DNA of 64,000 bases from Zychaea mexicana (GCF_025766255.1 NW_026516767.1:100490-164489); one strand, 5' to 3'. Shown: positions 52,423-63,263, numbered from the stretch's first letter. Notes: a model not told the origin generated them from the letters alone. A program made the numbers and translations.

Positions 52423-54112
52423 ATGGCTTCCAATAAAGGCGATGATATCCAAATGTCCTCCAGGGATGAAAGCAGCCAGTCCTTCCTGCCCAATCCCGCC
52501 ACGGCTAGAGCAGAAAAGAACCATCCTTTGCCACTCATTGCTGCCGTAATCGCCTTTTACTTTGTCATCTCGCTCTCCGTTGTTTTCCTCAACAAAATCA
52601 TCATGAGTGGCTCCGATTTCCCTTATGCTCTCTTTGTGACTTGGTATCAAATGGTCGTCGCTCTTGTTTTGTTGCTCATTTGGGCCCATCTCGGCAAAAC
52701 GTAAGTTTAAAAGTTCTATTTGTGTGTAATATTGGCAGCGGAAAGGAAGGCAGTGTTTTAGTGTTGGCTTTGTTGGTGTACATATCTATATATGTCTCGG
52801 TCGGCTATCTTTAGGATTGTAGCTGATATTATACTTTTTTGATATGGGCTTAGCAATCGACTTTTCAGCATCATCCCACCTTATGAGTTTGATACGACTA
52901 TTGCAAAGCGCGTGGCACCTTTAACCTTTGTCTATGTCATGATGCTTGCATTGAACAACCTTTGCTTGAAATATGTCGAAGTCACCTTCTATCAGGTAAA
53001 TCAAATCATTCAAGAGGCGTTATTTATGGGGGGAGAAAAGACGAAAGGAAAAACACGGGAAGAGGCATCTGGCGGCAGTGGACAGGGGAACATAAGAGAA
53101 CGTACCGAGTGAGAGGAACCAATGCTAAAGAAGAAACTTTCAATGATCCGTAGGTTGCTCGCTCCTTGTCCATCAACTTCACCATTCTCTTCACCTACTT
53201 GATTCTTGGCAAGACCACGTCGATGCCCGCCATCATCGCCTGTGTCATTGTGTTCCTCGGCTTTGCCATCGGTTCATACGGTGAAATCAACTTTTCATGG
53301 GCTGGTATCTTTTATGGTGTCGGTTCGTCCGCATTTGTCGCGTTGTACGGTATCTACGTGCAAAAGACGCTGGCCGTTGTCGATAACAACCAATGGTAAA
53401 GTAACCAGAATTCATTTGGGGAAGCTTAAGAGAAGAAGAGGTTTACTATGGGGAGACGCAAAAACAGAGACCTTGTATGACTTATGTACACTACTTGGAA
53501 AATAATAGGAAACTTCTCCACTACAACACCACCCTCGCCATCATCTTTTTGTTCCCCTTGGTCCTCTTCTCTGGTGAATTGTCGGAGATCTTGACCGTTT
53601 CCGAGGCAATTTACGATACGGGCTTCTGGATGCTGATGGTATGTTTAAGATTAGACGGATTTAGGAACAAATGCTATAGTGGAGTGCATTGAGAAGCTTA
53701 TCTCTTTTATGATTCTAGACCTTGACTGGTGTCACAGGCTTCGGTATTAACATTGCCATGTTCTTGCAAGTCAAGTACACTTCTGCCCTGACAAACACCA
53801 TTTGCGGCACTGCCAAGGTATAAAATTATACAGCGCACATTTACTGTCTAATAGAAGATGAGCGCATAGATTGCTGACGGTCGAATATGATAATTGTTAG
53901 GCATGCGTTCAAACCATTCTTGCAGCCATGATCTTCAGAAACCCCATCTCCGATATGGTAAGTGAGACTTTGTATGCATGCTGGAAGGAAACGAGGATAG
54001 ATACTTATGTCACAATTGTTATATGCAGAATGGACTTGGTATCTTGCTTGCCCTGTTTGGCTCGGGCTACTATGGTTATGTGCGATACCAGGAACGACAG
54101 GCCAGAAACTAA
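52423..54112 (+). CDS. GDP-fucose-type nucleotide-sugar transporter (SLC35C1 family)
   Basis: Golgi/ER multi-span antiporter that imports GDP-sugar. Seven exons join in phase to 343 residues: 52423-52700, 52854-52995, 53154-53395, 53509-53638, 53719-53817, 53901-53957, 54029-54112. Family landmarks: SLSVVFLNKIIMSG, FVTWYQMVVAL, LTFVYVMMLALNNLCLKYVEVTFYQ followed by VARSLSINFTILFTYLILGKTTS, ALYGIYVQKTLAVVDNNQWKLLHYNTTLAI and FLQVKYTSALTNTICGTAKACVQTILA. The join across introns 2 and 3 gives the characteristic KYV-x-VxFYQVARS block. GDP-fucose is the best substrate guess, since Mucorales put L-fucose in wall polysaccharides; GDP-mannose or triose-phosphate relatives are the alternatives. The last helix ends YVRYQERQARN, without an obvious dilysine signal. 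It lies 365 bases upstream of the aldo/keto reductase. Confidence 0.87.
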
Positions 54113-54209
54113 ATTAATCCCCACACACACACACACACACACATATTACTTCTTGTATTTCATACATCACTTTTAAAAAAAATATTCTGTCAGTGTTCTT
54201 TCCGCACCC

Positions 54210-54252
<43 letters not shown>

Positions 54253-54477
54253 CTTCCAACAACAACGACAATGACGATTTTGTCTGTAGATAACACAACA
54301 TATAAACTTTTTTTTTATTTTTACGTTTGATTCCGCCTTCAGTGTGTGTGTGTGTGAGAGAGTCACACAAGTGCATCGTCCTGTAATATAATGTGTAGGA
54401 GTATAAATAAGGGCGTTTCCTTGCAAATCGGGTGTTCTTTAATCTCCAACTTCCTTTTTTCCATACACGGCAACACA
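54113..54477. promoter_or_regulatory. Spacer with (CT)n between the transporter and aldo/keto reductase genes
   Basis: 365 bases holding (CA)n at about 54121-54142, (CT)n at about 54212-54245 and (GT)n(GA)n at about 54344-54361. A TATAAATA element at 54402-54409 lies about 70 bases upstream of the reductase ATG and is a good TATA-box candidate. Confidence 0.5.
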
Positions 54478-55972
54478 ATGGCAAGCAATGTCCCCATCAT
54501 TAAGGTAAAGCCAAAACGCGTCTCTCCAGGAAACATTCGTTCAATAGCTTCTTTTTTGTTTCGAACGACTGAACTAACTCTCTTCTTTCCTCCAAACGAT
54601 TTGTTTTAAAAGCTTAACAGCGGTTATGACTTTCCAGCTATAGGCTATGGTACCTTTGGCGGTCCACATGCTCCCGAACAGGTGTATCACGGAACAAAGC
54701 ACGCTTTGGAAGCGGGCTATCGTCATATCGATACGGCCTATGTCTGTAAGTTATCTTTTTCAAGGAAACCAGCCTTTGTGGCAACAATGGCTTGTTTAAC
54801 TGACCGTGACCATGAATACATATTGCACATTATCATTTTGCTTACTAGATGAAACCGAAGAAGCTGTTGGCAAAGCTGTCCGCGAAAGCGGAATTGACCG
54901 CAAGGATATATTTATCACCACCAAGCTTTTCCAAACGTTCCATGAGCCCAAACACGTCCGGCCCGCTTTTGATATTTCGCTCAAGTTGCTAGGCGTCGAG
55001 TACGTGGATCTGTATCTCATGCACTGGCCTTTTGCTTGGGAATTCCATGGTTATTCCTTTGACGATATAAAGGGCCACAAGGATGAAAACGGCCATCGAA
55101 AGAGAATCGATGTGTCGATCGTAGATACTTATCGTGCCATGGAGGAATTGGTCAAGGCTGGTGTTGTCAAGAGCATCGGTATAAAACTTTCCCATGCAAG
55201 ATCATCCAACGGAGACAGAAAATATAAGGTTTTCTTAATTTTTATCCCTAATCACCGATTTATACATTTGCGCTTTATATAGGTGTTTCAAACTTTACCA
55301 TTCCCATGCTAGAGCAAATCTTAAAAGAGTGTGACATCCCTCCTGCCGTGAACCAGGTACGTATACCATATTAAAGACTATTATTCTAGGGCATAGTACT
55401 GAGTAAATTGTATGTGTTTCTAGGTCGAGATCCATCCTAGTCTTCCACAAGAAGAATTATTGGCGTGGTGCAAGGAGCACAACATCGTTTTGACAGCCTA
55501 CTCGCCTCTTGGTAACCCCGGCCATCGTGGCCAACCTGCCATGATGGATCATCCTGCTGTAAGTTTGTATTTTGTCATCCTGATACCGGCAGTGTAAAAA
55601 AATAAAAAAAATAGACTCACCGGGGAGCAAACTTTCAAGGTCTTGAGCGCAGCCAAGAAATACAATGTGTCGCCAGTTCAAGTTTTGCTCAACTGGGGCG
55701 TTTCGCGTGGCTATACAGTGATTCCCAAATCCGTCACTCCTGAACGTATCAAGGCTAACCTTGCTCGCATCGAGATGGATAAGGATGATATCGAAGCGAT
55801 TGCCAGCATTGGTCGTGAGCATCCTCATCGCATTTGGTAAGTAACATAAGAAAAGGGATGGAGGCCTTTATACAGGTTTATGCTCAACTTGTCATCCATC
55901 TCATGAAACCTTTATAAAATGTTTAGTGATCCTATAAAGATTTTCGGTCCAGCGTTTAACATCTTTGATTAA
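54478..55972 (+). CDS. Aldo/keto reductase (AKR, yeast Gcy1/Ypr1-like)
   Basis: NADPH-dependent cytosolic reductase of aldehydes and ketones. Seven exons join in phase to about 313 residues: 54478-54504, 54613-54745, 54849-55178, 55283-55356, 55424-55558, 55640-55836, 55927-55972. The acceptor of exon 6 is ambiguous; using 55628 would add QTFK. The catalytic tetrad is present: Asp and Tyr in HIDTAYVYETE, Lys in IFITTKLF, His in DLYLMHWPF. The barrel continues with [38 protein letters not shown] and the cofactor loop [15 protein letters not shown]. The 46-base last exon adds the AKR C-terminal end. Substrate cannot be told (glycerol/glyceraldehyde, sugar or xenobiotic). The N-terminus has no signal peptide. 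Confidence 0.93.
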
Positions 55973-56857
55973 CGCTGTTACAAAGTGATACGGCTTCTTT
56001 TCGAGATAAAGAGGCCCTTCATCATCAGTTTTACAGCTTGTATTGTCATATCCACTCTTCCTATAAAGTTGCGCATCTCTAATTTGAAAAATTGTGTTTT
56101 CCCTCTATATAAGAAAGGCCTTCTTGATGGTTCAAGTACTTTGTACTGCCATAGTATTGTTTGTAAAATACAGGATAATAGACCGAGAAATTCTGTATCA
56201 AATATTCCTTTGTTATTATCATTATCACAGTACTATTATTTATAATGAGCGATATTTCAAATAATTGTTTAAAATACGGCTATTGCAACGACAGGAGCAT
56301 CATCAAGGCAAAAGCAACTTGCGGAAGACAAGCCAAGGATCGAGACTTTATTTCGCTGCAGCATCATCGTGCCCCGGAGAATATACAATGCAGCATTGGA
56401 TTTAGGCTTTCACATAGACATTTACAGGAGCATGGTATTGAATTTCGGCGTAGATGTCGTGTATCACCTCTTTGTTGGTATATTTTCTTTGGAACGCTGC
56501 TATATACTGTTGTATCAGACACTGGTCGAGAGTATTACTACGTACTAAGCTTTAAAAACCGTACTTTTATCAACCATGTATTTTCATATAGAAAGAGATG
56601 TAGCTAGAGCAGCTTGCATATGTATGTTTCTTAATTTCCATTTGGCCGCTTTATAAGAAGCGGATGTCAGAATATATTGGTTTTTTTTTCAATCAAGTAC
56701 AGTATACATAAGGTTAACAACCAGAACGTACGTCATGGATAATACGCTAAAACGTCTCTCATCAGTCACGCAACATTACATATTATGCTGTACAGTCAGC
56801 AGGGATCAATACATAGTAGGTTCCTAAATTTGTATTGTTTTATAACTGTAGATTCTT
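55973..56857. other. Spacer with an unannotated open reading patch
   Basis: 885 bases. It contains an ATG frame at 56245-56607 and, in another phase, a 92-codon stretch (56273-56548) that looks more like real protein (see finding). Neither is linked to splice sites with certainty. The remainder is AT-rich. Confidence 0.4.
56273..56548 (+). pseudogene. Protein-like open patch without a start codon
   Basis: The frame opens after TAA at 56270-56272 and ends at TAA 56546-56548. It reads with strong helix character: RIETLFRCSIIVPRRIYNAA, then LDLGFHIDIYRSMVLNF, GVDVVYHLFVGIFSLERCY and QTLVESITTY. There is no nearby ATG. It may be an exon of an unseen gene, or a remnant. No family recognised. Confidence 0.3.
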
Positions 56858-58507
56858 TTATTCAATGACAAACTGTTGGTCGGGAGCGAAATAGTCAGAA
56901 AAGAAATAGGACGTGTTGGTTATATGGCAGTTTCCAATTGCCTTGTAGTGGCCATTGTCCAGTTGTTTTACGATAGGGCAACGTGGTGACCGACCATACT
57001 GAATCCCAGAAAGCAGCACATAATTTGACAAAGGATCAAATGGCTCCGTAACATCGAAAAAGATTTTCGTATAACCATCGCCATTATGGTAGAATGTAGA
57101 CCGGTGGCTCCAAAGCAGGTTTTCTTGTTTGATCGAAAAGAAATGTGATAGTAGCTGAAGATCGTGAGCGAGCTCATCCAGGTCGCTGTAAACGTACTCT
57201 CCTGGCATCATTTCTGGACAAAAGTCCTCCTCTATTGGAATCTGTCCAAGCATCAAGTTCTTTGTGATGTTCAAGCCAGGTAGTTCTACTGTAAGGAACA
57301 ATGTGCTTTGTTCCCAGTTACCGGGATCCCTCGGTGGTAGTTTACTGAACGTCAACCCAGTGTGAAATAGAGTGTTAATGTTGTATGATGAAACTCCACC
57401 ACAAGTAAAACGCATATATTTTCCAACGATACTGTAGTCACGGACACTGATTTCTCTTTCCTTGGCATATTCACCAGTGTAATGTGTACCGTCTATGCCT
57501 GTCCACGATGGCAAAAGCTCCTTCAATTTTCGGAATGACGCCGTACTATCGCCTGGTCCGTTTTCATTCGCCCCAAAGAACAAAATGGAGATATCTTTTT
57601 TCGCCAAAAGGCAGTAAAACTGGAGTAGTAAAAGCTCCAAGGGCTGGTCGTAACTGATAGTGATTTCGTCCATGATGTCTGGAAATAGATTAGCAAGCGC
57701 AAATACACGGTCGTATTCGTTACTGCTCGCTCGCTTATGGGCATAGTGTAAAATCGTGCTAACGTTCCATTGTCGTGCTTCGCCAGAACTGTTGCACATG
57801 CTAGATAGCTCTTGAACATTTGCTGCGCTATACCACCAGCTATGTACATTTCGTCCGACAAAAAGCAATCGCTGAGACATGAACGCCTCTTCCAACGTCC
57901 AAAGTCGTTTGTACCATTCGGATTGCGTTATTGAAGCAAATTTCGGAAAAACAAAATCCCTGCCCATGCCGCCGTCATCCGCATGGAATTCAGGCACCAG
58001 CGCCACGGTGCAATAAGCATTGGTGTAAATCTGATGCATCCGGTGTATCTCCCGATACTTTTCCTCCTTATCATCTTGATTGATACACATTTGGTCGTAC
58101 CAAATATACTTGATATTGAAATCCTTGCATATTTGCTGGATAATGCCTTCGAACTGAACGTGTTTGCTTTTGGCTGGAATGCGTTTCCGTCCTCGCGGAT
58201 GTTGTCGTATGGATCTGGCAGGAAAGACAATTTTGTGTTTGCCTCGGTCGACTCGTTTGGTTATTCCTGACGTTTTGTCTTGGATGAGATCCCCAGACCA
58301 GCTCCACGAATAAGACAAGGCGCAGTAACCTTCATGGACCATCGAGCCTTGTACTACCTGCATGTCGGATGTACGGACAAGTAGGCTGGGCATAAACTCT
58401 GGCCTTGGTAGGCTAAAAAATTGTCTCGGCGGCTGGTTGTATTGAGCAAGGCTTATGGGTCCTTTATGATGATCGCTGTACTGTTTGGTTTTGTATATGA
58501 AATACAT
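56858..58507 (-). CDS. HET-domain (heterokaryon-incompatibility-like) protein
   Basis: Single-exon gene of 549 residues. HET-domain signatures are in order: YCALSYSWSWSGD (61-73), IWYDQMCINQDDKEEKYREI (135-154), MHQIYTNAYCTVALV (157-171) and SEWYKRLWTLEEAFMSQRLL (196-215). In ascomycetes HET proteins trigger cell death after fusion of unlike hyphae or act in allorecognition; in Mucoromycota no role is established. The remaining 330 residues have no recognised repeat, NACHT or WD40 domain. The first ATG (58505-58507) is used; Met39 is a possible alternative, since the conserved part starts near LLVRTSDMQVVQG. The gene is isolated between gene-poor stretches, as is common for fast-evolving recognition genes. 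Confidence 0.87.
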   Translation of the reverse strand: MYFIYKTKQYSDHHKGPISLAQYNQPPRQFFSLPRPEFMPSLLVRTSDMQVVQGSMVHEGYCALSYSWSWSGDLIQDKTSGITKRVDRGKHKIVFPARSIRQHPRGRKRIPAKSKHVQFEGIIQQICKDFNIKYIWYDQMCINQDDKEEKYREIHRMHQIYTNAYCTVALVPEFHADDGGMGRDFVFPKFASITQSEWYKRLWTLEEAFMSQRLLFVGRNVHSWWYSAANVQELSSMCNSSGEARQWNVSTILHYAHKRASSNEYDRVFALANLFPDIMDEITISYDQPLELLLLQFYCLLAKKDISILFFGANENGPGDSTASFRKLKELLPSWTGIDGTHYTGEYAKEREISVRDYSIVGKYMRFTCGGVSSYNINTLFHTGLTFSKLPPRDPGNWEQSTLFLTVELPGLNITKNLMLGQIPIEEDFCPEMMPGEYVYSDLDELAHDLQLLSHFFSIKQENLLWSHRSTFYHNGDGYTKIFFDVTEPFDPLSNYVLLSGIQYGRSPRCPIVKQLDNGHYKAIGNCHITNTSYFFSDYFAPDQQFVIE

Positions 58508-60995
58508 TCTTATCTACAAAGAATTAAAGATTATGATTGCTATGGTTTAGTATTAACAGTATTAAACACTGCTAATAGTCTTCTTTGTCTGCAAGCTTTA
58601 CCGATGATAATAAATGTCTAAACGTATTTGTTATCTGCCCAATTCTTTTACAGTGCAAGCTCGTCTAGTTTATCCTTGTAAAAACAGTAGAGTGGCAAAT
58701 TAAGAATTCTCGAAAAATACTGACAGAGAGGAAAAATCTACCAGATAAAAGTTATAAAGGATTCGAAAGCTAAAGAAAAGCACGGTCAGTCCATGAGTTT
58801 GATCAGTGGCGGTGTATACACTATTTTTGTCAAACGTATACCTTTTAAGTCAGAACCTCCGTAATGTTTCACAGGTACGTAGTCAGAGAATGACGAGACA
58901 CGTATATTTTAGGCTAAATGGCGCAGTCAACAAAAAAAAGTTCACAGTATGTTACTGCTAAGCAATACCTCACATAGAGTCAACAATACCTAAATAGTGG
59001 ATTTTTTTTGAGCGAGCTGGAACTCATTAATCAGTTGGATAGAGGACTGTTTTTATATGTACATTATATCTGTTGCAGCACTGCTCTTAAGCAACGAAAG
59101 AAACGTGACAGAGGCAGTCCATATTATGGATATAATTTAGCCCTGATATTATTGTTTCGCTACTACATAAGTTACCGTTATGACTTCACGCGGCCAACAA
59201 ACTGAGCTAGAAGATCAACGCGCCTATTAAATCTACTGTGTGATATACAAACCGTAGAGTATTATGATAACAAATCGTCGAAACCAGGAAAACGCTCAAT
59301 ATCATAATTTCTGTACTTGCTTGATCCTTCCCAATACAATAAGCGAGTTGCGTAAAAACATGTGTGAGCTCAACATTACCAGATTTTTATACCATAAAAT
59401 AAAATCATAGTCATATGTAAGTGTTAAGGAGCCGATGGGACTACTGCAGTACTATTATATATTACCAAAGCTACTTCCGGGCTAGAAGCAGTGTGCTCAT
59501 GTATGCCTAAAAAAATACAAATATAAGAGACGACTGTGTCTTAACTGTTTAGGAGGAGTATCAGCTTAGGCACAGAAATGCTTGCTTAAATGGGCCATCT
59601 GCTGTTAAATTGTCTATTGCTACATCATGTCTTCCTCCTCTACATACTCTGAACAGTATTTGTATTCTTACTTCTGTCGTCAGCCACGACACAGGCACTT
59701 CAATTATCGTGACGTTGAGGAGCTGAACCTGTCAGTATACTACGTCTAATCATGAAAGTGTCTTGAGGACTGCACCAAAAGATGACTTTAGGCTGGTAGA
59801 TTACTAAAAAAAATATGCACAACGCTCTGCAGGGCACGGAGTAGCAGCCTGTGGTATACTTTGGATGAATAAATGTTGAAGCACGCTAAGAAATCTCAGT
59901 TATTTTGCAACACTCACACCAAAGCTGCGTAGCTTAAACGTACATGCATCATCTACACATTTCCAAAATGTCGTCACGCATGTCTTCCAGCGTTTGTGTT
60001 ATTATTTCACATATAGGCACTGATCCATACTTAATAGCTCTCTTCCACAGCGTTATTCTTCATATAGAATCCCGCCGTTGAATTTCCGGATCAAAATGAC
60101 AGTAGTATCAGTCTATTAAGTAGGATGCCTTAGCGACAGGACTTCCCGGATTATATATCGACATATCATGGTATAAGAAGCTTCTGACTACCAATTTACT
60201 GCGCTTTGTCTCTACCATGTGCTAATTTCGATCGGGAGGAAAGGAATTCGTTGCATGACTCTTATACAATCTCACGACACGACATCTAGATAGCAAGTAT
60301 TACATATGTAGCCGTTACATTATACGTTCCAATATGCCCACCCTTTCCTCTTCGCCTTCAGCTCCTTGTTTCCTCTACATTCGTGAACCAAAGGAAGCAT
60401 TTCTCTTTAAAAACAGTGAAAACTACTGGCATACCTTATAGACTTCGAACGTTTTATATAAATACGTCAGGCCTATAAGATAATTTGAATAATTCAAAAG
60501 TGGAAGCGGACGATTCTCACAAGATCTCAAAAGTCCAGTGGTAATAATTCGATCGTTGCTGCTAACAGATGCCTGTGCATATCTTGACTACCCTGACTTG
60601 TGGCTAACAACATTTGCGGTGTTTATATTGTAAAGTTACTGTTAACATCGTATTATGTAATCACCAAGTTCCCTTCTCGCTGACGCACTGGCCAAGAAAC
60701 CTTGACACGGTGCCTGGAAGATCTAAGCGGAGACCCGTATGTGAAACATTCCACGCATAAAGCGACGCCATAGCAGCGCCATATAACGATGACAACAATA
60801 GCACTCGTCCTTCATTGCCCCTTCTACTTGTTCACTTTTTTTCCCTAACGAGTATCTTTTCTACGCTCAAAACGAGCAAAAAAAAAGTTGTTACGTCACG
60901 CGTTCAGCGGGATTTCAATTGTTTTTGCTCTCATGATCATAAAAAGAGTCGTTTTTCCTTTTTTTTTCTTCTTCACCCGCGTTTTTCAAGTTACC
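58508..60995. other. Gene-poor spacer
   Basis: 2.5 kb, AT-rich and densely stopped. A 35-codon ATG frame near 60333 (MPTLSSSPSAPCFLYIREPK) and a 66-codon frame at 59008-59205 have no support. T-rich sequence (60954-60969) precedes the membrane-protein start. Confidence 0.4.
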
Positions 60996-61577
60996 ATGTC
61001 CCACATGAGCGAATCTTCCAAGTCCTCCAAGTCTCACAAGAGCAAGTCGCGCAAGAGCAAGTCGCGCAAGACAAGCAGTAAGTCAATCCCCTCAAGCATG
61101 ACGATGCCCACCATCACCATCCCCAGCATGACGATGCCCACCTTCACCATCCCCAGCATGACGATGCCGAGCAAGAACCAATGCGGTTTAGCCGCTTTCC
61201 GCACCGTTGTTGCCCTCATTTTCCTTCTCGTCAATTTTGCCCTTGCCTTTATTGTGAGATTCGCAGTGTACCACCCCTTGTGGGCCTGCTTTATCAGTGC
61301 AATGGTCATCATTTTCACCGTCCCGGGTTACGAGAATGCGCGTTACGATGTGATCTTTGTTGCTAAGATTGCTGTTCTTCTGGCTTGCACAGTTGTGCTT
61401 TTCGTTACTTTCGTCTTGTGGAAGCTCGTCAACCACTTCCATCCGTTGCCTCCCATCACATTCTCGCTCAAGTCCGTCCTACCGTACCTCTGCCCCGATT
61501 CCTCGCCGCGTCCCTTCCCGCCACCTCCTCGATCTGACGATGATCAGGAGCTAGGTGCTGCCACAGAGCGCGTGTGA
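60996..61577 (+). CDS. Small membrane protein with Ser/Lys-rich head and TMPTITIPSM repeats
   Basis: 193 residues in one exon. I chose the ATG at 60996 (MSHMSESSKSSKSHKSKSRK) because the longer frame starts in a T-rich untranslated-looking stretch. Residues about 5-30 are Ser/Lys/Arg-rich. Residues about 33-57 are 10-residue repeats SMTMPTITIP and SMTMPTFTIP, encoded by a 30-base direct repeat starting at 61095, 61125 and 61155. Three hydrophobic segments follow (TVVALIFLLVNFALAFIV, FISAMVIIFTVPG and KIAVLLACTVVLFVTFVLW), then a Pro-rich acidic tail. It stops at TGA 61575-61577, directly before the GC-rich repeat array. No family recognised. Possibly a membrane protein of the vacuole or ER; this is inference. 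Confidence 0.65.
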   Translation: MSHMSESSKSSKSHKSKSRKSKSRKTSSKSIPSSMTMPTITIPSMTMPTFTIPSMTMPSKNQCGLAAFRTVVALIFLLVNFALAFIVRFAVYHPLWACFISAMVIIFTVPGYENARYDVIFVAKIAVLLACTVVLFVTFVLWKLVNHFHPLPPITFSLKSVLPYLCPDSSPRPFPPPPRSDDDQELGAATERV

Positions 61578-61588
61578 ACAAAAAAAAA

Positions 61589-62232
61589 GTACGACGACGA
61601 GAAAGCCGCGAAGGACGACGCATTCCGCGCACAAGTACGACGACGAGAAAGCCGCGAAGGACGACGAATTCCGCGCACAAGTACGACGACGAAGCCGCGA
61701 AGGTCGATGCCGCGCAAAGTACGACGACGAGAAAGCCGCGAAGGACGACGAATTCCGCGCACGAGTACGACGCCAAAGCCGCGAAGGTCGATGCCGCGCA
61801 CAAGTACGACGACGAGAAAGCCGCGAAGGACGACGCATTCCGCGCACAAGTACGACGACGAGAAAGCCGCGAAGGACGACGAATTCCGCGCACGAGTACG
61901 ACGCCGAAGCCGCGAAGGTCGATGCCGCGCAAACGTACGACGACAAGAAAGCCGCGAAGGACGACGCATTCCGCGCACAAGTACGACGCCGAAGCCGCGA
62001 AGGACGACGAATTCCGCGCACAAGTACGACGCCGAAGCCGCGAGGGAGGTGCCGCGCAAAGTACGACGACGAGAAAGCCGCGAAGGACGACGCATTCCGC
62101 GCACAAGTACGACGCCGAAGCCGCGAAGGTCGATGCCGCGCAAACGTACGACGACAAGAAAGCCGCGAAGGACGACGAATTCCGCGCAAACGTACGACGA
62201 AGAGAAAGCCGCGAAGGACGAATTCCGCGCAC
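61589..62232. repeat. GC-rich tandem array, open in all six frames
   Basis: About 15 units, each starting GTACGACG. Long units are mostly 46 bases and include GAGAAAGCCGCGAAGGACGA; short units of 37-43 bases include GAAGCCGCGAAGGTCGATGCC. There is no stop codon in any of the six frames across about 645 bases. Because 46 is not a multiple of three, the peptide KYDDEKAAKDDEFRA moves from frame to frame. GC content is far above the surroundings. Annotating any one frame as a gene is not justified. Confidence 0.93.
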
Positions 62233-62291
62233 TATGCCACCTATGCCCACCTATGCCCACCTATGCCCACCTATGCCACCTATGCCACTTA
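62233..62291 (+). repeat. TATGCCCACC short tandem repeat
   Basis: Six to seven units of TATGCC(C)ACC at the right edge of the GC-rich array. Units are 9 or 10 bases long, so they also rotate frame. Confidence 0.85.
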
Positions 62292-63263
62292 TGCTGTCTT
62301 CGTCCCTTTTTCCTGGTGCTGTCCATCACTTTCCGCCGTTACTGCCGTCGTCTCCATTTGCTCCGCTTTTTTTCTTCTTGTTTTCCGGTGTCTGTTTGCG
62401 TGCGTTCTGCTGGGGTAAATATTCGATCTTGTGTTGAGCCCTATTTGCTTGATCTGCATAGAATACTAACCAATAATATTATCATCTCGTTTCAAGTAGA
62501 GCGTACTCTGTTGTTCGGTGGTGTCTGGCGGTTTCCGCCTTCGTCGGGCGTTGGGGAGCGGTCCGGCCATCCCAGTGGATGTTTCTTCGAGGTAAAGGCA
62601 GGATTGAGTTGGCAGTGGCAGTGGCACTGCTACAGCCACCGGGGGTTGAAGGGATGTGGGGGGGCACATGGGGATAGCGATGATGGTAGAGCCGGTGGTG
62701 GGGAGGGGAACAACGCTCTGGTTGTGTAGGCAGCAGGAATATACCATCGTGTCACATGTACAGCGGCGATTCTTGACAGCAAATGACAACCCAAGGCGCC
62801 GAGCTTGTATAATTACGGTACGTACTATGCTTTCTTTAATACCTACAACCATCTTTATAAGAAGAGGCTTACTAACTGATATATCCTTTTTCCTTTCATT
62901 CTTTCCTTCTTCGTACTGCATTCAACTCGGATGTGGTTTGAAGAAGGCTACTAGAAACTTAAGGAATTTATTCCTTTCCCAGGGTTGTCATTCCAGTCAG
63001 TTCCAGCTCATGTGGATGGTGTTCCTGCAGAAGTCCTACCTGTACCAGGGCAATGTTGTTCCTCCAATCCCCGCCACCCGCTCAAACCGGAGTTATCCTC
63101 GCCCTTTCCATGTCCTGGATCCCCCACCGGTTGTAGTCAGTGTCATGTCATGTAAGTCCAACTCCTTCCTTCACCTTTGCCTTGGGGATTCCTGAAGCTG
63201 GGGTGTCCGGACTGGGGTGTTTGGCCAGCGGTGTGTGGTACGCCGCGATGGAAAGTGTCAGCT
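62292..63263. other. Moderately GC-rich stretch with possible exons of unknown genes
   Basis: On the minus strand 62921-62466 is open for 151 codons, with CTCD...CCLHNQ and proline-rich sequence ending at a TAA. On the plus strand about 62980-63152 reads VPAHVDGVPAEVLPVPGQCC, then PCPGSPTGCSQCHVM. Both look like Cys/Pro-rich protein, perhaps of transposon origin, but neither could be joined to a complete gene. Confidence 0.3.

Noticed and set aside
60333..60440. 35-codon ATG frame (MPTLSSSPSAPCFLYIREPK...)
   Set aside because: It is too short, isolated and without relatives I can recognise.
61468..62729. Six long overlapping ORFs (212-340 codons) across the GC-rich array
   Set aside because: All frames are open because the repeat lacks stop-prone triplets and its units are not multiples of three. 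None has a domain or a preferred start.
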